From positions 6,696,001-6,760,000 of the forward strand of contig NZ_JACHND010000001.1 in the NCBI RefSeq assembly GCF_014205275.1: a stretch of 64,000 nucleotides of DNA, written 5' to 3'. A model generated the notes under the pieces. It had not been told where the DNA came from. It made no database searches and was given only the letters and a program-made list of their open reading frames with translations. Shown here piece after piece: positions 54,452 through 63,773 of the stretch. Every line of letters starts with the position of its first letter. Position 1 is the first letter of the stretch. The DNA is from Sphaerisporangium siamense. Its GTDB lineage: Bacteria; Actinomycetota; Actinomycetes; Streptosporangiales; Streptosporangiaceae. The position numbers were made by a program, and so were the translations under genes.

Positions 54452-56040
54452 GAGCTCTGCTCCCCGCGCCGGGGGAACAGCCCGGTGGGCAGCCCCTTGC
54501 CGTCCCAGTTCAGCAGGTTGACGCGGCCGCGCAGGCGGTCGTCGGCCGGGGGCCGGTGGAAGCCCTCGACGGAGGCGGCGGACGGCTCCAGCATGCCGGG
54601 CCCGCCCGGGACCTCCAGACTGCACCCGTCCGCGCCGGGGACGGACGGTGCGGCGTACGTGGTGGGGATGACGTACCGCTCGTCGTACTTGGCGAGCGCG
54701 AGCAGCCGGTACATCTCCTCAAGCTGCCCGGCGGTCATGCCGGCGTCCGCGGCGATGCGCGGGTCCGGCTCCTCCCCGAGGTTGGCCCGGCGCATATGGG
54801 CGCGCATCGCGGCCAGCCGGCCGAGGGCCGCCTCGACCGGCCCGGTGTCCCCGGCCGTGAACAGCTCGGCCAGGTACTCCACCGGGATGCGCAGGGTCTC
54901 GATCGCGCCGAAGAGGTTGCCCGCGTCCTCGCCGTCGTTGCCGGTCTCGGCCAGCGCGTCCACGATCGGCGACAGCGGCGGCACGTACCAGACCATCGGC
55001 ATCGTGCGGTATTCCGGGTGCAGGGGCAGCGCGACGCGGTAGCGGGAGATGAGCGCGTGGACCGGGGAGCGGCGGGCCGCCTCCACCCACTGGTGCGGGA
55101 TGCCGGCCCGTTCGGCCGCCGCCGCCACGGCCGGGTCGTCCGGGTCCAGGAAGCAGCCGAGCTGGGCGCCGTACAGGTCGCGCTCGTCGGGGACGGCGGC
55201 GGCCTGCCCGACCCGGTCGGCGTCGTAGAGGATGACGCCCAGGTAGCGCAGGCGTCCGACGCAGGTCTCCGAGCACACGGTGGGCTCGCCGGCCTCGATG
55301 CGCGGGTAGCACAGCGTGCACTTCTCGGCCTTGCCGGTGCCGTGGTTGAAGTAGATCTTCTTGTAGGGGCAGCCGGTGACGCACATGCGCCAGCCGCGGC
55401 ACCGGTCCTGGTCGACCAGCACGATGCCGTCCTCGATCCGCTTGTACAGGGCGCCGGACGGGCAGGCGGCCACGCAGGACGGGTTGAGGCAGTGCTCGCA
55501 GATGCGCGGCAGGTAGAACATGAACGACTGCTCGTACCGCAGGCGCACCTCCTGCCCGATCTTGCGCAGGATCGGGTCGCCCGCCAGATGCTCGGGGCCG
55601 CCGCCCAGGTCGTCGTCCCAGTTGGGGCCGTAGGTGACGGCGGTGGGCGCGCCGTCGATCAGCGAGCGCGGCGGCGCGGTCGGCACGTCGTCGCCGAGCG
55701 GCGCGGCGGTCAGGTTCTCGTAGTCGTAGCTCCACGGCTGGTAGTAGTCGTCCAGCAGCGGCAGCTCGGGGTTGGCGAACAGGCGGGTCAGGCGGCGGAC
55801 GCGGCCCCCGGCGCGCGGGACGAGCCTGTCGCCCTTGAGCCGCCAGCCGCCCTTCCACTTGTCCTGATCCTCGTACCCGCGCGGATACCCCTGTCCCGGC
55901 CGGGTCTCGACGTTGTTGAACCAGACGTACTCGGTGCCCGCCCGGTTGGTCCACGTCTGCTTGCAGGTGACCGAACAGGTGTGGCAGCCGATGCATTTGT
56001 CGAGGTTCATCACCATGGCGACCTGCGCCATCACGCGCAT
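54448..56040 (-). CDS. narH: Respiratory nitrate reductase, beta (iron-sulfur) subunit
   Basis: 530 aa. Four cluster motifs: CIGCHTCSVTCKQTW (~15), CEHCLNPSCVAACP (~180), CRGWRMCVTGCPYKK (Trp replacing one Cys, so a 3Fe-4S cluster) and CTLCYPRIEAGEPTVCSETC. It carries electrons from NarI to NarG. The ATG overlaps the narG stop by one base (TGATG). The C-terminal extension after ~480 is Pro/Gly-rich. Cytoplasmic side of the membrane. Confidence 0.97.
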   Translation of the reverse strand: MRVMAQVAMVMNLDKCIGCHTCSVTCKQTWTNRAGTEYVWFNNVETRPGQGYPRGYEDQDKWKGGWRLKGDRLVPRAGGRVRRLTRLFANPELPLLDDYYQPWSYDYENLTAAPLGDDVPTAPPRSLIDGAPTAVTYGPNWDDDLGGGPEHLAGDPILRKIGQEVRLRYEQSFMFYLPRICEHCLNPSCVAACPSGALYKRIEDGIVLVDQDRCRGWRMCVTGCPYKKIYFNHGTGKAEKCTLCYPRIEAGEPTVCSETCVGRLRYLGVILYDADRVGQAAAVPDERDLYGAQLGCFLDPDDPAVAAAAERAGIPHQWVEAARRSPVHALISRYRVALPLHPEYRTMPMVWYVPPLSPIVDALAETGNDGEDAGNLFGAIETLRIPVEYLAELFTAGDTGPVEAALGRLAAMRAHMRRANLGEEPDPRIAADAGMTAGQLEEMYRLLALAKYDERYVIPTTYAAPSVPGADGCSLEVPGGPGMLEPSAASVEGFHRPPADDRLRGRVNLLNWDGKGLPTGLFPRRGEQSS

Positions 56041-59000
56041 CAGTAGATCACCTCCTGGGAGCGGCGGCGGATGACGGTGACCGCGTCGCGCTGGTTCCCC
56101 GTGGGCCCGTAGTAGTTGGGCGCGAAGGACAGCTGGCCGTATCCGCCGATCAGGTGCGTGGGCTTGACCAGCAGCCTCGTGAGGGCGTTGTGCACCCCGC
56201 CACGACGGCCGGTGGCCTGCGACTTGGGGACGTTCACCAGCCGCTCCTGGACGTGGTACATGAACACCGTCCCCGGCGGCATGCGGTGGGAGACGACGGC
56301 GCGCGCGACGACCACGCCGTTGGGGTTGACCGCCTCGATCCAGTCGTTGTCGGCCACGCCGATCGCCGCGGCGTCCTCGACGCTGATCCAGATGACCGGG
56401 CCGCCGCGGGCGAGGGTCTGCATCAGGAGGTTCTCCTGATATTCGGAGTGGATGGACCACTTGGAGTGCGGCGTGAGGTAGCGGACGGCCACCGCGCGCC
56501 CGTCCGGGGACGCGTCGGCGGCAGCCGTGTCCCCGGCGTCCTCTGCGAGCGCGGCCATGTCCAGAGGAGGCCGATATATGGGCAGTTGCTCGCCGTACTC
56601 GGCCATCCAGTCGTGGTCGAGGTAAAAGTGCTGGCGGCCGGTGAGCGTGTGCCAGGGCTTGGCGTTCTCGGTGTTGATCGTGAACGGCGCGTACCGGCGG
56701 TCGGGGGCCTCCTTGCCCGACCATTCGAAGCTCATGCCGACCTGCACCGGCCGCTCCTGGGTGTCGGAGAACACCACCCGGCGTTCCGCGACGGCGGCGC
56801 CCAGCTCGGCCAGCCCCGTGCCGGGCCCGCAGCGCGCGGCCAGCGCGGACAGGCCCGCCGCGGCGAGGCGGCCGTTGGTGGTGCCCGACAGGGCGAGGAT
56901 CGCCTCGCACAGCTTGACGTCGGTGTCCAGCAGGGGACGTCCCTCGGCCGGCCCGGCGGGGGCCCGGCCGCACCGCGCGGCCAGCCAGCCCGCCTCCGGG
57001 ACCGGGTGGACGGTGACGCCTTTGACCGTCATGCCCTGCTCCTCGGCCAGCGGGCCGAAGGCCGCGAGCTTGCCGGCGATCGCGGTGTAGTCCCGCTCCA
57101 CCAGGGCGATGGCGGGCATGTCCCGGCCCGGCTCGGGCGCGCGGCCGTCCCCGCGCCAGTCGGGGACCGTCCCTCCCGGCTGCGCGACCTCGCCGGGCGT
57201 GTCGTGCTGCAGCGCCGTCGCGACGAGGTCGTGTGCGGTGTCCAGACGCCCCACGGCGAGCTCGCTGATCCGGCGCGCCAGCCCGTGGAAGATCTCGAAG
57301 TCGGTGCGGGCCTGCCAGGGCGGGCTGATCGCCGGGGAGAAGGCGTGGACGTACGGGTGCATGTCCGTGCTGGACAGGTCGTGCTTCTCGTACCAGGTGG
57401 CCGCGGGCAGCACGAGGTCGGCGGACAACGTGGTGGAGGTCATGCGGAAGTCCAGGGCCAGCAGCAGGTCGAGCTTGCCGCGCGGCGCCTCCTCGCGCCA
57501 CGTCACCTCCCGGGGACGCGCCTCGGGGGGAGCCTCGCGCGCCGCGGCGTTGTCCCGCGCCCCGAGCAGGTGGCGCAGGAAGTACTCGTTGCCCTTGGCC
57601 GAGGACCCGATCAGGTTGGCCCGCCACACGGTCAGCACGCGCGGCCAGTTCTCCTCCGCGTCGGGATCCTCGCAGGCGAAGCGGAGCCGCCCGGCCGCGA
57701 TCTCGCCGGCCGCCCACCGCGCCGGGTCCCCGCCGGCCGCCCGCGCCTCGGCTCCGAGCTTCAGCGGGTTCGCGGAGAAGGTCGGGTAGGACGGCATCCA
57801 GCCCAGCCGGGCCGACTGCGCCACGAGGTCCACGGTGTGCCGGTCGCCGAAGAGGCCCGGCCCCGCCGGGCTGGACAGCGCCGACGCCGCGAACTTCTCG
57901 TACCGCCACTGGTCGGTGTGGACGTACCAGTAGGGCGTCCCCGCCATCTGCCGCGAGGGGCGAACCCAGTCGGCCCCCGTGGAGAGCTGCTGCCATCCGG
58001 CCAGCGGGCGCACCTTCTCCTGGCCCACGTAGTGCGCCCAGCCACCGCCGTTGACGCCCTGGCAGCCGGTGAGCAGCAGCAGCGACAGGAACGAGCGGTA
58101 GATCGTGTCGGAGTGGAACCAGTGGTTGGTGCCGGCGCCCATCACGATCATCGCCCGGCCGCCGGTCTTGCGCGCCGTCTCGGCGAACTCCCTGGCGATG
58201 CGGGCCACGCGGGCGGCCGGGACCGAGGTGATCCGCTCCTGCCAGGCGGGCGTGCACGGCAGCGAGGCGTCGTCGTACCCCGTGGGCCACCGGCCCGGCA
58301 GACCGGGGCGCGCCACGCCGTACTGGGCCAGCAGCAGGTCGTAGACGGTGGTCACCAGGCGGCCCGCCACGCGGCGCACCGGGACGCCGCGGCGGACCAC
58401 GCCGCCATCCTCGTCGAAGCGCGGCAGCACGACCTCGGCGGTCTCGCCGCCCTCCTCGTCCAGGCTGAGCAGCGGATCGACCTCGCCGAGGTCGAGGTTC
58501 CACCGCCCGGCCCCCGCCTCGGTCCACCGGTCTCCGAGGGTGCCGGCGGGGACGGTGATCCGCCCGTCGCGCGCGTCGGCCAGCACCGGGCGCCAGCGCG
58601 CCCCCTCCTCGGGGCCGAGGCCGGCGTCGGCGGCCGTGAGGAACTTGCCGGGCGCGTGGCCGCCATCGGGCCGCTCGGTCAGCGTGACCAGGAACGGCAG
58701 ATCGGTGAAGCGTTGCACATAGTCGGTGAAGCGGGACACCGGATCACGGACGAAGAACTCCGTCAGGATGACGTGCCCCATCGCCATCGCCAGGGCGCCG
58801 TCGGTCCCGGGATGCGGGTGCAGCCACTCGTCGGCGAACTTGGTCGCGTCCGAGTAGTCCGGCGAGACGACGACCACCTTCTGCCCCCGATAGCGGGCCT
58901 CGGCCATCCAGTGCGCGTCCGGGGTGCGGGTGACCGGCACGTTCGAACCCCACAGCATCAGGTACGCCGCGTCCCACCAGTCCGCCGACTCCGGCACGTC

Positions 59001-59756
59001 GGTCTGGTCCCCGAACACCTGCGGCGAGGCGATCGGCAGGTCGGCGTACCAGTCGTAGAACGACAGCATCGGCGCCCCGATCAGCGCCATGAACCGGGCC
59101 CCCACCGCGTGCGAGGCCATCGACATCGCCGGGATCGGCGAGAACCCCGCCACCCGGTCGGGGCCGTAGGTCATGATCGTGTGCACGTGCGCGGCCGCGG
59201 CGATCTCCAGCGCCTCGTCCCAGTCGATCCGCACCAGGCCGCCCCTGCCGCGGGCCGACTGGTAGCGCCGGCGCCGGTCCGGGTCCCCGGCGACACTCCC
59301 CCACGCCGCCACCGGGTCGCCCAGTTCGGCCTTGGCCTGGCGGTACATCTCCACCAGCACGCCCCGGGCGTGCGGGTAGCGCACCCGGGTCGGCGAGTAG
59401 GTGTACCAGGAGAAGGCGGCGCCACGGGGGCAGCCGCGCGGCTCGTACTCCGGGCGGTCCGGGCCGACGCTCGGGTAGTCGGTCTGCTGGGTCTCCCAGG
59501 TGATCAGCCCGTCCTTGACGTACACCTTCCAGGAGCACGAGCCGGTGCAGTTCACGCCGTGGGTGGAGCGGACCACCCGGTCGTGGGCCCACCGCTCGCG
59601 ATAGGGCGCGTCGTTGACGCGGTCACCCGGCCGGTACAGGGCCCGCAGGTCGGGCGAGGTGTCGGAACGGTGGAGCAGCTTGCCCGCCTCCAGCAGCCGC
59701 CGCGCGGCGGTGGCCGCCGCCTTCTCCGCGAGCGCTCTGGGCGCACGACCGAACAT
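56040..59756 (-). CDS. narG: Respiratory nitrate reductase, alpha (molybdenum) subunit
   Basis: 1238 aa, close to other actinobacterial NarG. The FS0 cluster ligands are His66, Cys70, Cys74 and Cys109 (THGVNCTGSC ... RGCPRG). The Mo-ligand Asp lies in MLSFYDWYADLP (~235), followed by DQTDVPESADWW and WGSNVPVTRTPDAHW. There is no twin-Arg signal, so the enzyme faces the cytoplasm. Start ATG 59756 has GGAGAGGT seven bases before; upstream in-frame codons to 59909 lie in the AT-rich leader. First gene of narGHJI-HPP. Confidence 0.97.
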   Translation of the reverse strand: MFGRAPRALAEKAAATAARRLLEAGKLLHRSDTSPDLRALYRPGDRVNDAPYRERWAHDRVVRSTHGVNCTGSCSWKVYVKDGLITWETQQTDYPSVGPDRPEYEPRGCPRGAAFSWYTYSPTRVRYPHARGVLVEMYRQAKAELGDPVAAWGSVAGDPDRRRRYQSARGRGGLVRIDWDEALEIAAAAHVHTIMTYGPDRVAGFSPIPAMSMASHAVGARFMALIGAPMLSFYDWYADLPIASPQVFGDQTDVPESADWWDAAYLMLWGSNVPVTRTPDAHWMAEARYRGQKVVVVSPDYSDATKFADEWLHPHPGTDGALAMAMGHVILTEFFVRDPVSRFTDYVQRFTDLPFLVTLTERPDGGHAPGKFLTAADAGLGPEEGARWRPVLADARDGRITVPAGTLGDRWTEAGAGRWNLDLGEVDPLLSLDEEGGETAEVVLPRFDEDGGVVRRGVPVRRVAGRLVTTVYDLLLAQYGVARPGLPGRWPTGYDDASLPCTPAWQERITSVPAARVARIAREFAETARKTGGRAMIVMGAGTNHWFHSDTIYRSFLSLLLLTGCQGVNGGGWAHYVGQEKVRPLAGWQQLSTGADWVRPSRQMAGTPYWYVHTDQWRYEKFAASALSSPAGPGLFGDRHTVDLVAQSARLGWMPSYPTFSANPLKLGAEARAAGGDPARWAAGEIAAGRLRFACEDPDAEENWPRVLTVWRANLIGSSAKGNEYFLRHLLGARDNAAAREAPPEARPREVTWREEAPRGKLDLLLALDFRMTSTTLSADLVLPAATWYEKHDLSSTDMHPYVHAFSPAISPPWQARTDFEIFHGLARRISELAVGRLDTAHDLVATALQHDTPGEVAQPGGTVPDWRGDGRAPEPGRDMPAIALVERDYTAIAGKLAAFGPLAEEQGMTVKGVTVHPVPEAGWLAARCGRAPAGPAEGRPLLDTDVKLCEAILALSGTTNGRLAAAGLSALAARCGPGTGLAELGAAVAERRVVFSDTQERPVQVGMSFEWSGKEAPDRRYAPFTINTENAKPWHTLTGRQHFYLDHDWMAEYGEQLPIYRPPLDMAALAEDAGDTAAADASPDGRAVAVRYLTPHSKWSIHSEYQENLLMQTLARGGPVIWISVEDAAAIGVADNDWIEAVNPNGVVVARAVVSHRMPPGTVFMYHVQERLVNVPKSQATGRRGGVHNALTRLLVKPTHLIGGYGQLSFAPNYYGPTGNQRDAVTVIRRRSQEVIY

Positions 59757-59887
59757 GCCGCCGACCTCTCCGTGGCATGGCGCCACACCCCTGGCCATGG
59801 CCGCCGCCCTCGCGAACACGACCGACGCCGAATCCGCTGATCGACGCCTCGGGACGTTGATCCAGGACGCACGGTAACTGTCCGACG

Positions 59888-60060
59888 AGAAACAGTTTCT
59901 ATCATGCAACAGTCGTCAGACGGAATCTAACAACGCCACCAGCCATTCATTCAGACCCGAAAACCCCCCCAAAGTCCACCAAAAGGCAACACTATTAACA
60001 ATCGATGTCAACTCTCTGAATACCAAGATGTAAAAACCCATTCTCCCCACCAATAACGGC
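59888..60060 (-). promoter_or_regulatory. AT-rich nar control region
   Basis: About 170 bp of roughly 45% G+C in a ~72% G+C genome, 130-300 bases before narG. It holds a 13-bp palindrome AGAAACAGTTTCT (59888-59900), a TTGACA on the minus strand (60011-60006) and TTAATAGT. No consensus for a named regulator could be assigned. Nothing coding is seen between 59757 and 60612. Confidence 0.55.
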
Positions 60061-60280
60061 CCCCGAACCCACCCCAAACCCCACCTACGGGAGGGCCGAC
60101 GAGGGGTGTCGTGGCCGGTCGGTACGGGTCTGAGTCCTCCGTACGCGCCGTAGGACGGTCGGCCGGGGTGTCGTGGTGATCAGGGTGGGTGTGGGCGGTC
60201 GTTCACGTCGCGAGATCTTTCGAGGAGGGCGACAGACACAGGCAACTGACCCAGCACATCAAGTGCCCACGTACGTCAGT

Positions 60281-60584
60281 GATACCGACCGTGGTGCTGG
60301 TTGTAGCTGGAAGTGAGGGATTGTGGGCGCGGAGCCGGTGTCTTCGGGGCTGGGATAGGTATGGGAGCCCACCCGTGCGGGTCCTACGGCGCGGACGGAC
60401 CACTCAGACTCGCCCGATCACCACGACACCCATCACCAGCGCCCCCGGGGCGCGCGCTTATGGGTGGGCCAACGGCGGCCAGCCACGACGGACCCGCACG
60501 GGTGGGGCTCACAGACCTCTGCCAGTTCGGCAGCCGCCCGCAACCCTCACTTCCGGCTACAACCAGCGCCATGATCGGTGGCAC
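60281..60584. repeat. ~304-bp imperfect palindromic element
   Basis: Outer arms 60281-60329 and 60537-60584 are inverted copies (core GTTGTAGCTGGAAGTGAGGG with CCCTCACTTCCGGCTACAAC). Inner arms 60363-60391 and 60482-60510 also pair (core CCCACCCGTGCGGGTCC). At the centre GCGCCCCCGGGGCGC is flanked by ACCCAT/ATGGGT. A 16-base word, GGGTGTCGTGGTGATC, at 60168-60183 is repeated inverted at 60414-60429. No transposase ORF is inside. Confidence 0.8.
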
Positions 60585-60612
60585 GGAAGCTCACGGAAGC
60601 TACGGAGGATCT

Positions 60613-61122
60613 CTACAAGTCGTCGTGGTCTCGGGACGCGTCTGCGGCGGTGAACTCCTGTAGGACGTGGGTCAGTTGGGCACGGGCGTCGGGGGTGAGG
60701 CGTTCGAGGACCGTGCCGATGCGGCGCCGTCGTGCCGAGCGCAGCCGTTCCAGAACCTCGCGTCCGTCCGAGGTGGTCTCGATACGGATCTCGCGCCTGC
60801 TGTGCGGGGCGGGGAAGCGCCGTAGCAGGCCGGAGCCGTCGAGACGGTCCACCATTCGACCGGCCGCGGACAGTGACATGTTCAACCGGGTGGCGAGAGA
60901 GCTGAGGTTCAGCGGCCCGTGCCGATCGACCGCGAGCAGTGCCCTGAGCTGCGTCAATGAGAGATCGCCCATCTCGGCCACCGCGTCCAGCGTCACCTCG
61001 ACCAGCACCAGGGACGCCTCCTCGACCAGCCACGCCGAGTCGTGCGACACGCCGGAAAGACCCCGCTCACCGCCGGCTTCATGAAGTCCCCACCTATGGC
61101 CAGGCGCCGGTTCGGCGGTCAT
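60613..61122 (-). CDS. MarR-family transcriptional regulator
   Basis: 169 aa from ATG 61122 (AAGGAAGG eight bases before). Winged helix: GDLSLTQLRALLAVDRHGPL, NLSSLATRLNMSLSAAGRMV, DRLDGSGLLRRFPAPHSRRE, IRIETTSDGREVLERL. The dimer helices are standard. It lies upstream of narG on the same strand but 0.85 kb away, so direct co-transcription is unlikely. The region upstream of its start is repetitive. Confidence 0.9.
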   Translation of the reverse strand: MTAEPAPGHRWGLHEAGGERGLSGVSHDSAWLVEEASLVLVEVTLDAVAEMGDLSLTQLRALLAVDRHGPLNLSSLATRLNMSLSAAGRMVDRLDGSGLLRRFPAPHSRREIRIETTSDGREVLERLRSARRRRIGTVLERLTPDARAQLTHVLQEFTAADASRDHDDL

Positions 61123-61142
61123 CACGGCCACCTTCCTTCACT

Positions 61143-61268
61143 GATCGGCATTGATGGGCACAGATCGGCGTTGATCCGCCCTCGTCGGCACCGGTCGACA
61201 TAGACCGAACTTCACTGGTCGGTTCAGCCAACCCCCGCCGGTCGACACAGGCCGGCTTCACCAGTCGG
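61143..61268. repeat. Direct repeats upstream of the MarR gene
   Basis: A ~31-bp unit (CCGGTCGACATAGACCGAAC followed by TTCACTGGTCGG) is at 61191-61222 and again, ~80% alike, at 61238-61268 (period 47). A 20-bp unit beginning GATCGGCATTGATG is at 61143 and 61163. Repeated MarR operators are possible. The remainder of 61123-61546 holds no convincing gene. Confidence 0.65.
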
Positions 61269-61546
61269 CCCCGATCGCACCGACCGACCCTGGAGGGCCG
61301 TAGTTCGCCGGGAGGCAGGGAGAGCACGTGCGCGCGGGCTGTCCGGCGTGGGGCCGCCATTGAACCCCGCCGGACTTGTCCGCGTGCCCGCCGGTGACCG
61401 CCACACATGACCCCGCGCATCGGCCGGCGATCACATCTCCGACGAACCGGCGCCTGTTCCGCCGCGTGATCTCCACCCTAACGCCCGGCGACGTCACCGA
61501 GAACGTGCGGCGGCCTCGACTTCCCTAGAACTCCGAAGCCTGACGA

Positions 61547-61601
61547 GCCGCCCCACCCACCGCCCGCAGGCGCCTCCCGGCGGTGGGTGGGGTGAGGCGG
61601 C
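61547..61601 (-). terminator. Terminator after uvrB
   Basis: GCCGCCCCACCCACCGCC pairs with GGCGGTGGGTGGGGTGAGGCGGC (bulged) in the gap downstream of uvrB. It has no T-tract. Confidence 0.75.
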
Positions 61602-61661
61602 GTGGACGACTCTGGGCGGGCGGGTAGGGCGGGTGCGTCAGCGGACGGGATGGGCCGGGGG

Positions 61662-63773
61662 TCAGTGGACGCCGGCCTCCTGCATGTCTCTGAGTTCTCG
61701 CTTGAGTTCCTTGATCTCGTCGCGGAGGCGGGCGGCGACCTCGAACTGGAGGTCGGCGGCGGCGGTGTGCATCTGTTCGGTGAGCGACTGGACCAGGGAT
61801 TCGAGCTGGGCGCGGGGCATCTCGCCCGCGATGGCCTTGGCGTGCTGGCCGGCCTGGCGGGCGGCGGCCATGCCGGGGACCGGCGCCTTGCCGCGGCTCT
61901 GCTGGCGGCCGGCGCCGAGGAGCCGGTCGGTGTCGGCGTCCTCCCTGGCCAGAGAGTCGAGGATGTCGGCGATCTTCTTGCGCAGGGGCTGGGGGTCGAT
62001 GCCGTTGGCCTCGTTGTAGGCCACCTGCTTGGTCCTGCGGCGGTTGGTCTCGTCGATCGCGCGCTCCATGGACGGGGTGACGCGGTCGGCGTACATGTGG
62101 ACCTGGCCGGAGACGTTGCGGGCCGCGCGGCCGATGGTCTGGATCAGGGAGGTCTCGCTGCGCAGGAAGCCCTCCTTGTCGGCGTCGAGGATGGCCACCA
62201 GCGAGACCTCGGGCAGGTCGAGGCCCTCACGGAGCAGGTTGATGCCGACCAGGACGTCGAACTCGCCCATGCGCAGCTCGCGGAGCAGCTCGATGCGGCG
62301 CAGCGTGTCGACCTCGCTGTGGAGGTAGCGCACGCGGATGCCGAGCTCCAGCAGGTAGTCGGTGAGATCCTCCGCCATCTTCTTGGTGAGGGTGGTCACC
62401 AGGACGCGCTCGTCCTTCTCGGCGCGCTCGCGGATCTCGTGGACCAGGTCGTCGATCTGCCCCTTGGTCGGCTTGACGACGACCTCGGGGTCGACCAGGC
62501 CGGTCGGGCGGATGACCTGCTCGACCACATCGCCCTTGGCCCGGCCCAGCTCGTAGGGCCCCGGCGTCGCCGAGAGGTAGACGGTCTGGCCGATGCGGTC
62601 GAGGAACTCCTCCCACTTGAGCGGGCGGTTGTCCATGGCGGAGGGAAGGCGGAAGCCGTGGTCGACCAGGGTGCGCTTGCGGGAGGCGTCGCCCTCGTAC
62701 ATCGCGCCGATCTGGGGGACGGTCTGGTGGGACTCGTCCAGGACGAGCAGGAAGTCCTCGGGGAAGTAGTCGAGGAGGGTGTTGGGCGCGGAGCCGGCCT
62801 CGCGGCCGTCGATGTGGCGCGAGTAGTTCTCGATGCCGGAGCACGTGCCGACCTGGCGCATCATCTCGATGTCGTAGGTGGTGCGCATGCGCAGCCGCTG
62901 GGCCTCCAGCAGCTTGCCCTGCTTCTCCATGCGGGCCAGGGTGGCGGCGAGCTCCTCCTCGATGTCGCGGATCGCGCGCTCCATGCGCTCGGGGCCGGCG
63001 ACGTAGTGGGAGGCCGGGAAGATGTACAGCTCGGCGTCCTCGGTGATGACCTCGCCGGTGAGGGGGTGCAACGTGGCCAGCTTCTCGATCTCGTCGCCGA
63101 ACATCTCGATGCGGACGGCGAGCTCCTCGTACTGCGGGATGACCTCGATCGTGTCGCCGCGCACGCGGAAGGTGCCCCGGGTGAACGCGAGATCGTTGCG
63201 CGAGTACTGCATGTCGACGAGGCGGCGCAGGAGCCGGTCGCGCTCGATCTCTTGGCCGACCTTGAGGCGGACCATGCGGTCGACGTATTCCTGCGGGGTG
63301 CCGAGGCCGTAGATGCACGAGACGGAGGCGACCACGACGGTGTCGCGGCGGGTCAGCAGCGAGTTGGTCGCCGAGTGGCGCAGGCGGTCGACCTCGTCGT
63401 TGATCGAGGAGTCCTTCTCGATGTAGGTGTCGGTCTGCGGGACGTACGCCTCGGGCTGGTAGTAGTCGTAGTAAGAGACGAAGTATTCGACGGCGTTGTT
63501 GGGCAGCATCTCGCGCAGCTCGTTGGCGAACTGGGCGGCGAGGGTCTTGTTGGGCTGCATCACCAGAGCCGGGCGCTGCAACCGCTCGATGAGCCAGGCC
63601 ACGGTCGCCGTCTTGCCGGTGCCCGTGGCGCCGAGCAGGACGTTGTCCTTCTCACCGCCCTTGACGCGGCGCTCCAGCTCGGCGATGGCCGTCGGCTGGT
63701 CACCGGACGGGGACATGTCGGTGACGACCTCGAAGGGCGCCACCTTGCGCTGCAAATCAGTTACCGGCCTCAC
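61662..63773 (-). CDS. uvrB: Excinuclease ABC subunit B
   Basis: 703 aa. Helicase motif [19 protein letters not shown], the beta-hairpin [29 protein letters not shown] (Walker B) and [29 protein letters not shown] (motifs V-VI), then a C-terminal UvrC-binding UVR motif (~655-690: [20 protein letters not shown]). It verifies DNA damage in nucleotide excision repair. The start [17 protein letters not shown] matches other actinobacterial UvrB, yet the GGAGG lies only one base from the GTG, so the true initiation signal is unclear. Confidence 0.97.
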   Translation of the reverse strand: MRPVTDLQRKVAPFEVVTDMSPSGDQPTAIAELERRVKGGEKDNVLLGATGTGKTATVAWLIERLQRPALVMQPNKTLAAQFANELREMLPNNAVEYFVSYYDYYQPEAYVPQTDTYIEKDSSINDEVDRLRHSATNSLLTRRDTVVVASVSCIYGLGTPQEYVDRMVRLKVGQEIERDRLLRRLVDMQYSRNDLAFTRGTFRVRGDTIEVIPQYEELAVRIEMFGDEIEKLATLHPLTGEVITEDAELYIFPASHYVAGPERMERAIRDIEEELAATLARMEKQGKLLEAQRLRMRTTYDIEMMRQVGTCSGIENYSRHIDGREAGSAPNTLLDYFPEDFLLVLDESHQTVPQIGAMYEGDASRKRTLVDHGFRLPSAMDNRPLKWEEFLDRIGQTVYLSATPGPYELGRAKGDVVEQVIRPTGLVDPEVVVKPTKGQIDDLVHEIRERAEKDERVLVTTLTKKMAEDLTDYLLELGIRVRYLHSEVDTLRRIELLRELRMGEFDVLVGINLLREGLDLPEVSLVAILDADKEGFLRSETSLIQTIGRAARNVSGQVHMYADRVTPSMERAIDETNRRRTKQVAYNEANGIDPQPLRKKIADILDSLAREDADTDRLLGAGRQQSRGKAPVPGMAAARQAGQHAKAIAGEMPRAQLESLVQSLTEQMHTAAADLQFEVAARLRDEIKELKRELRDMQEAGVH

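Noticed and set aside
54448-58527. 1359-codon ORF spanning narH and part of narG
   Set aside because: Only the part below 56040 is NarH; the rest is an out-of-frame reading of narG joined by chance.
60281-60584. Complete insertion sequence
   Set aside because: Inverted arms exist, but there is no transposase reading frame inside and no obvious flanking target duplication.
61258-61497. Minus-strand ORF upstream of the MarR gene
   Set aside because: Some short protein-like stretches, but it is Gly/Arg/Pro-rich, lacks a ribosome site and lies in a repeat-rich regulatory gap.
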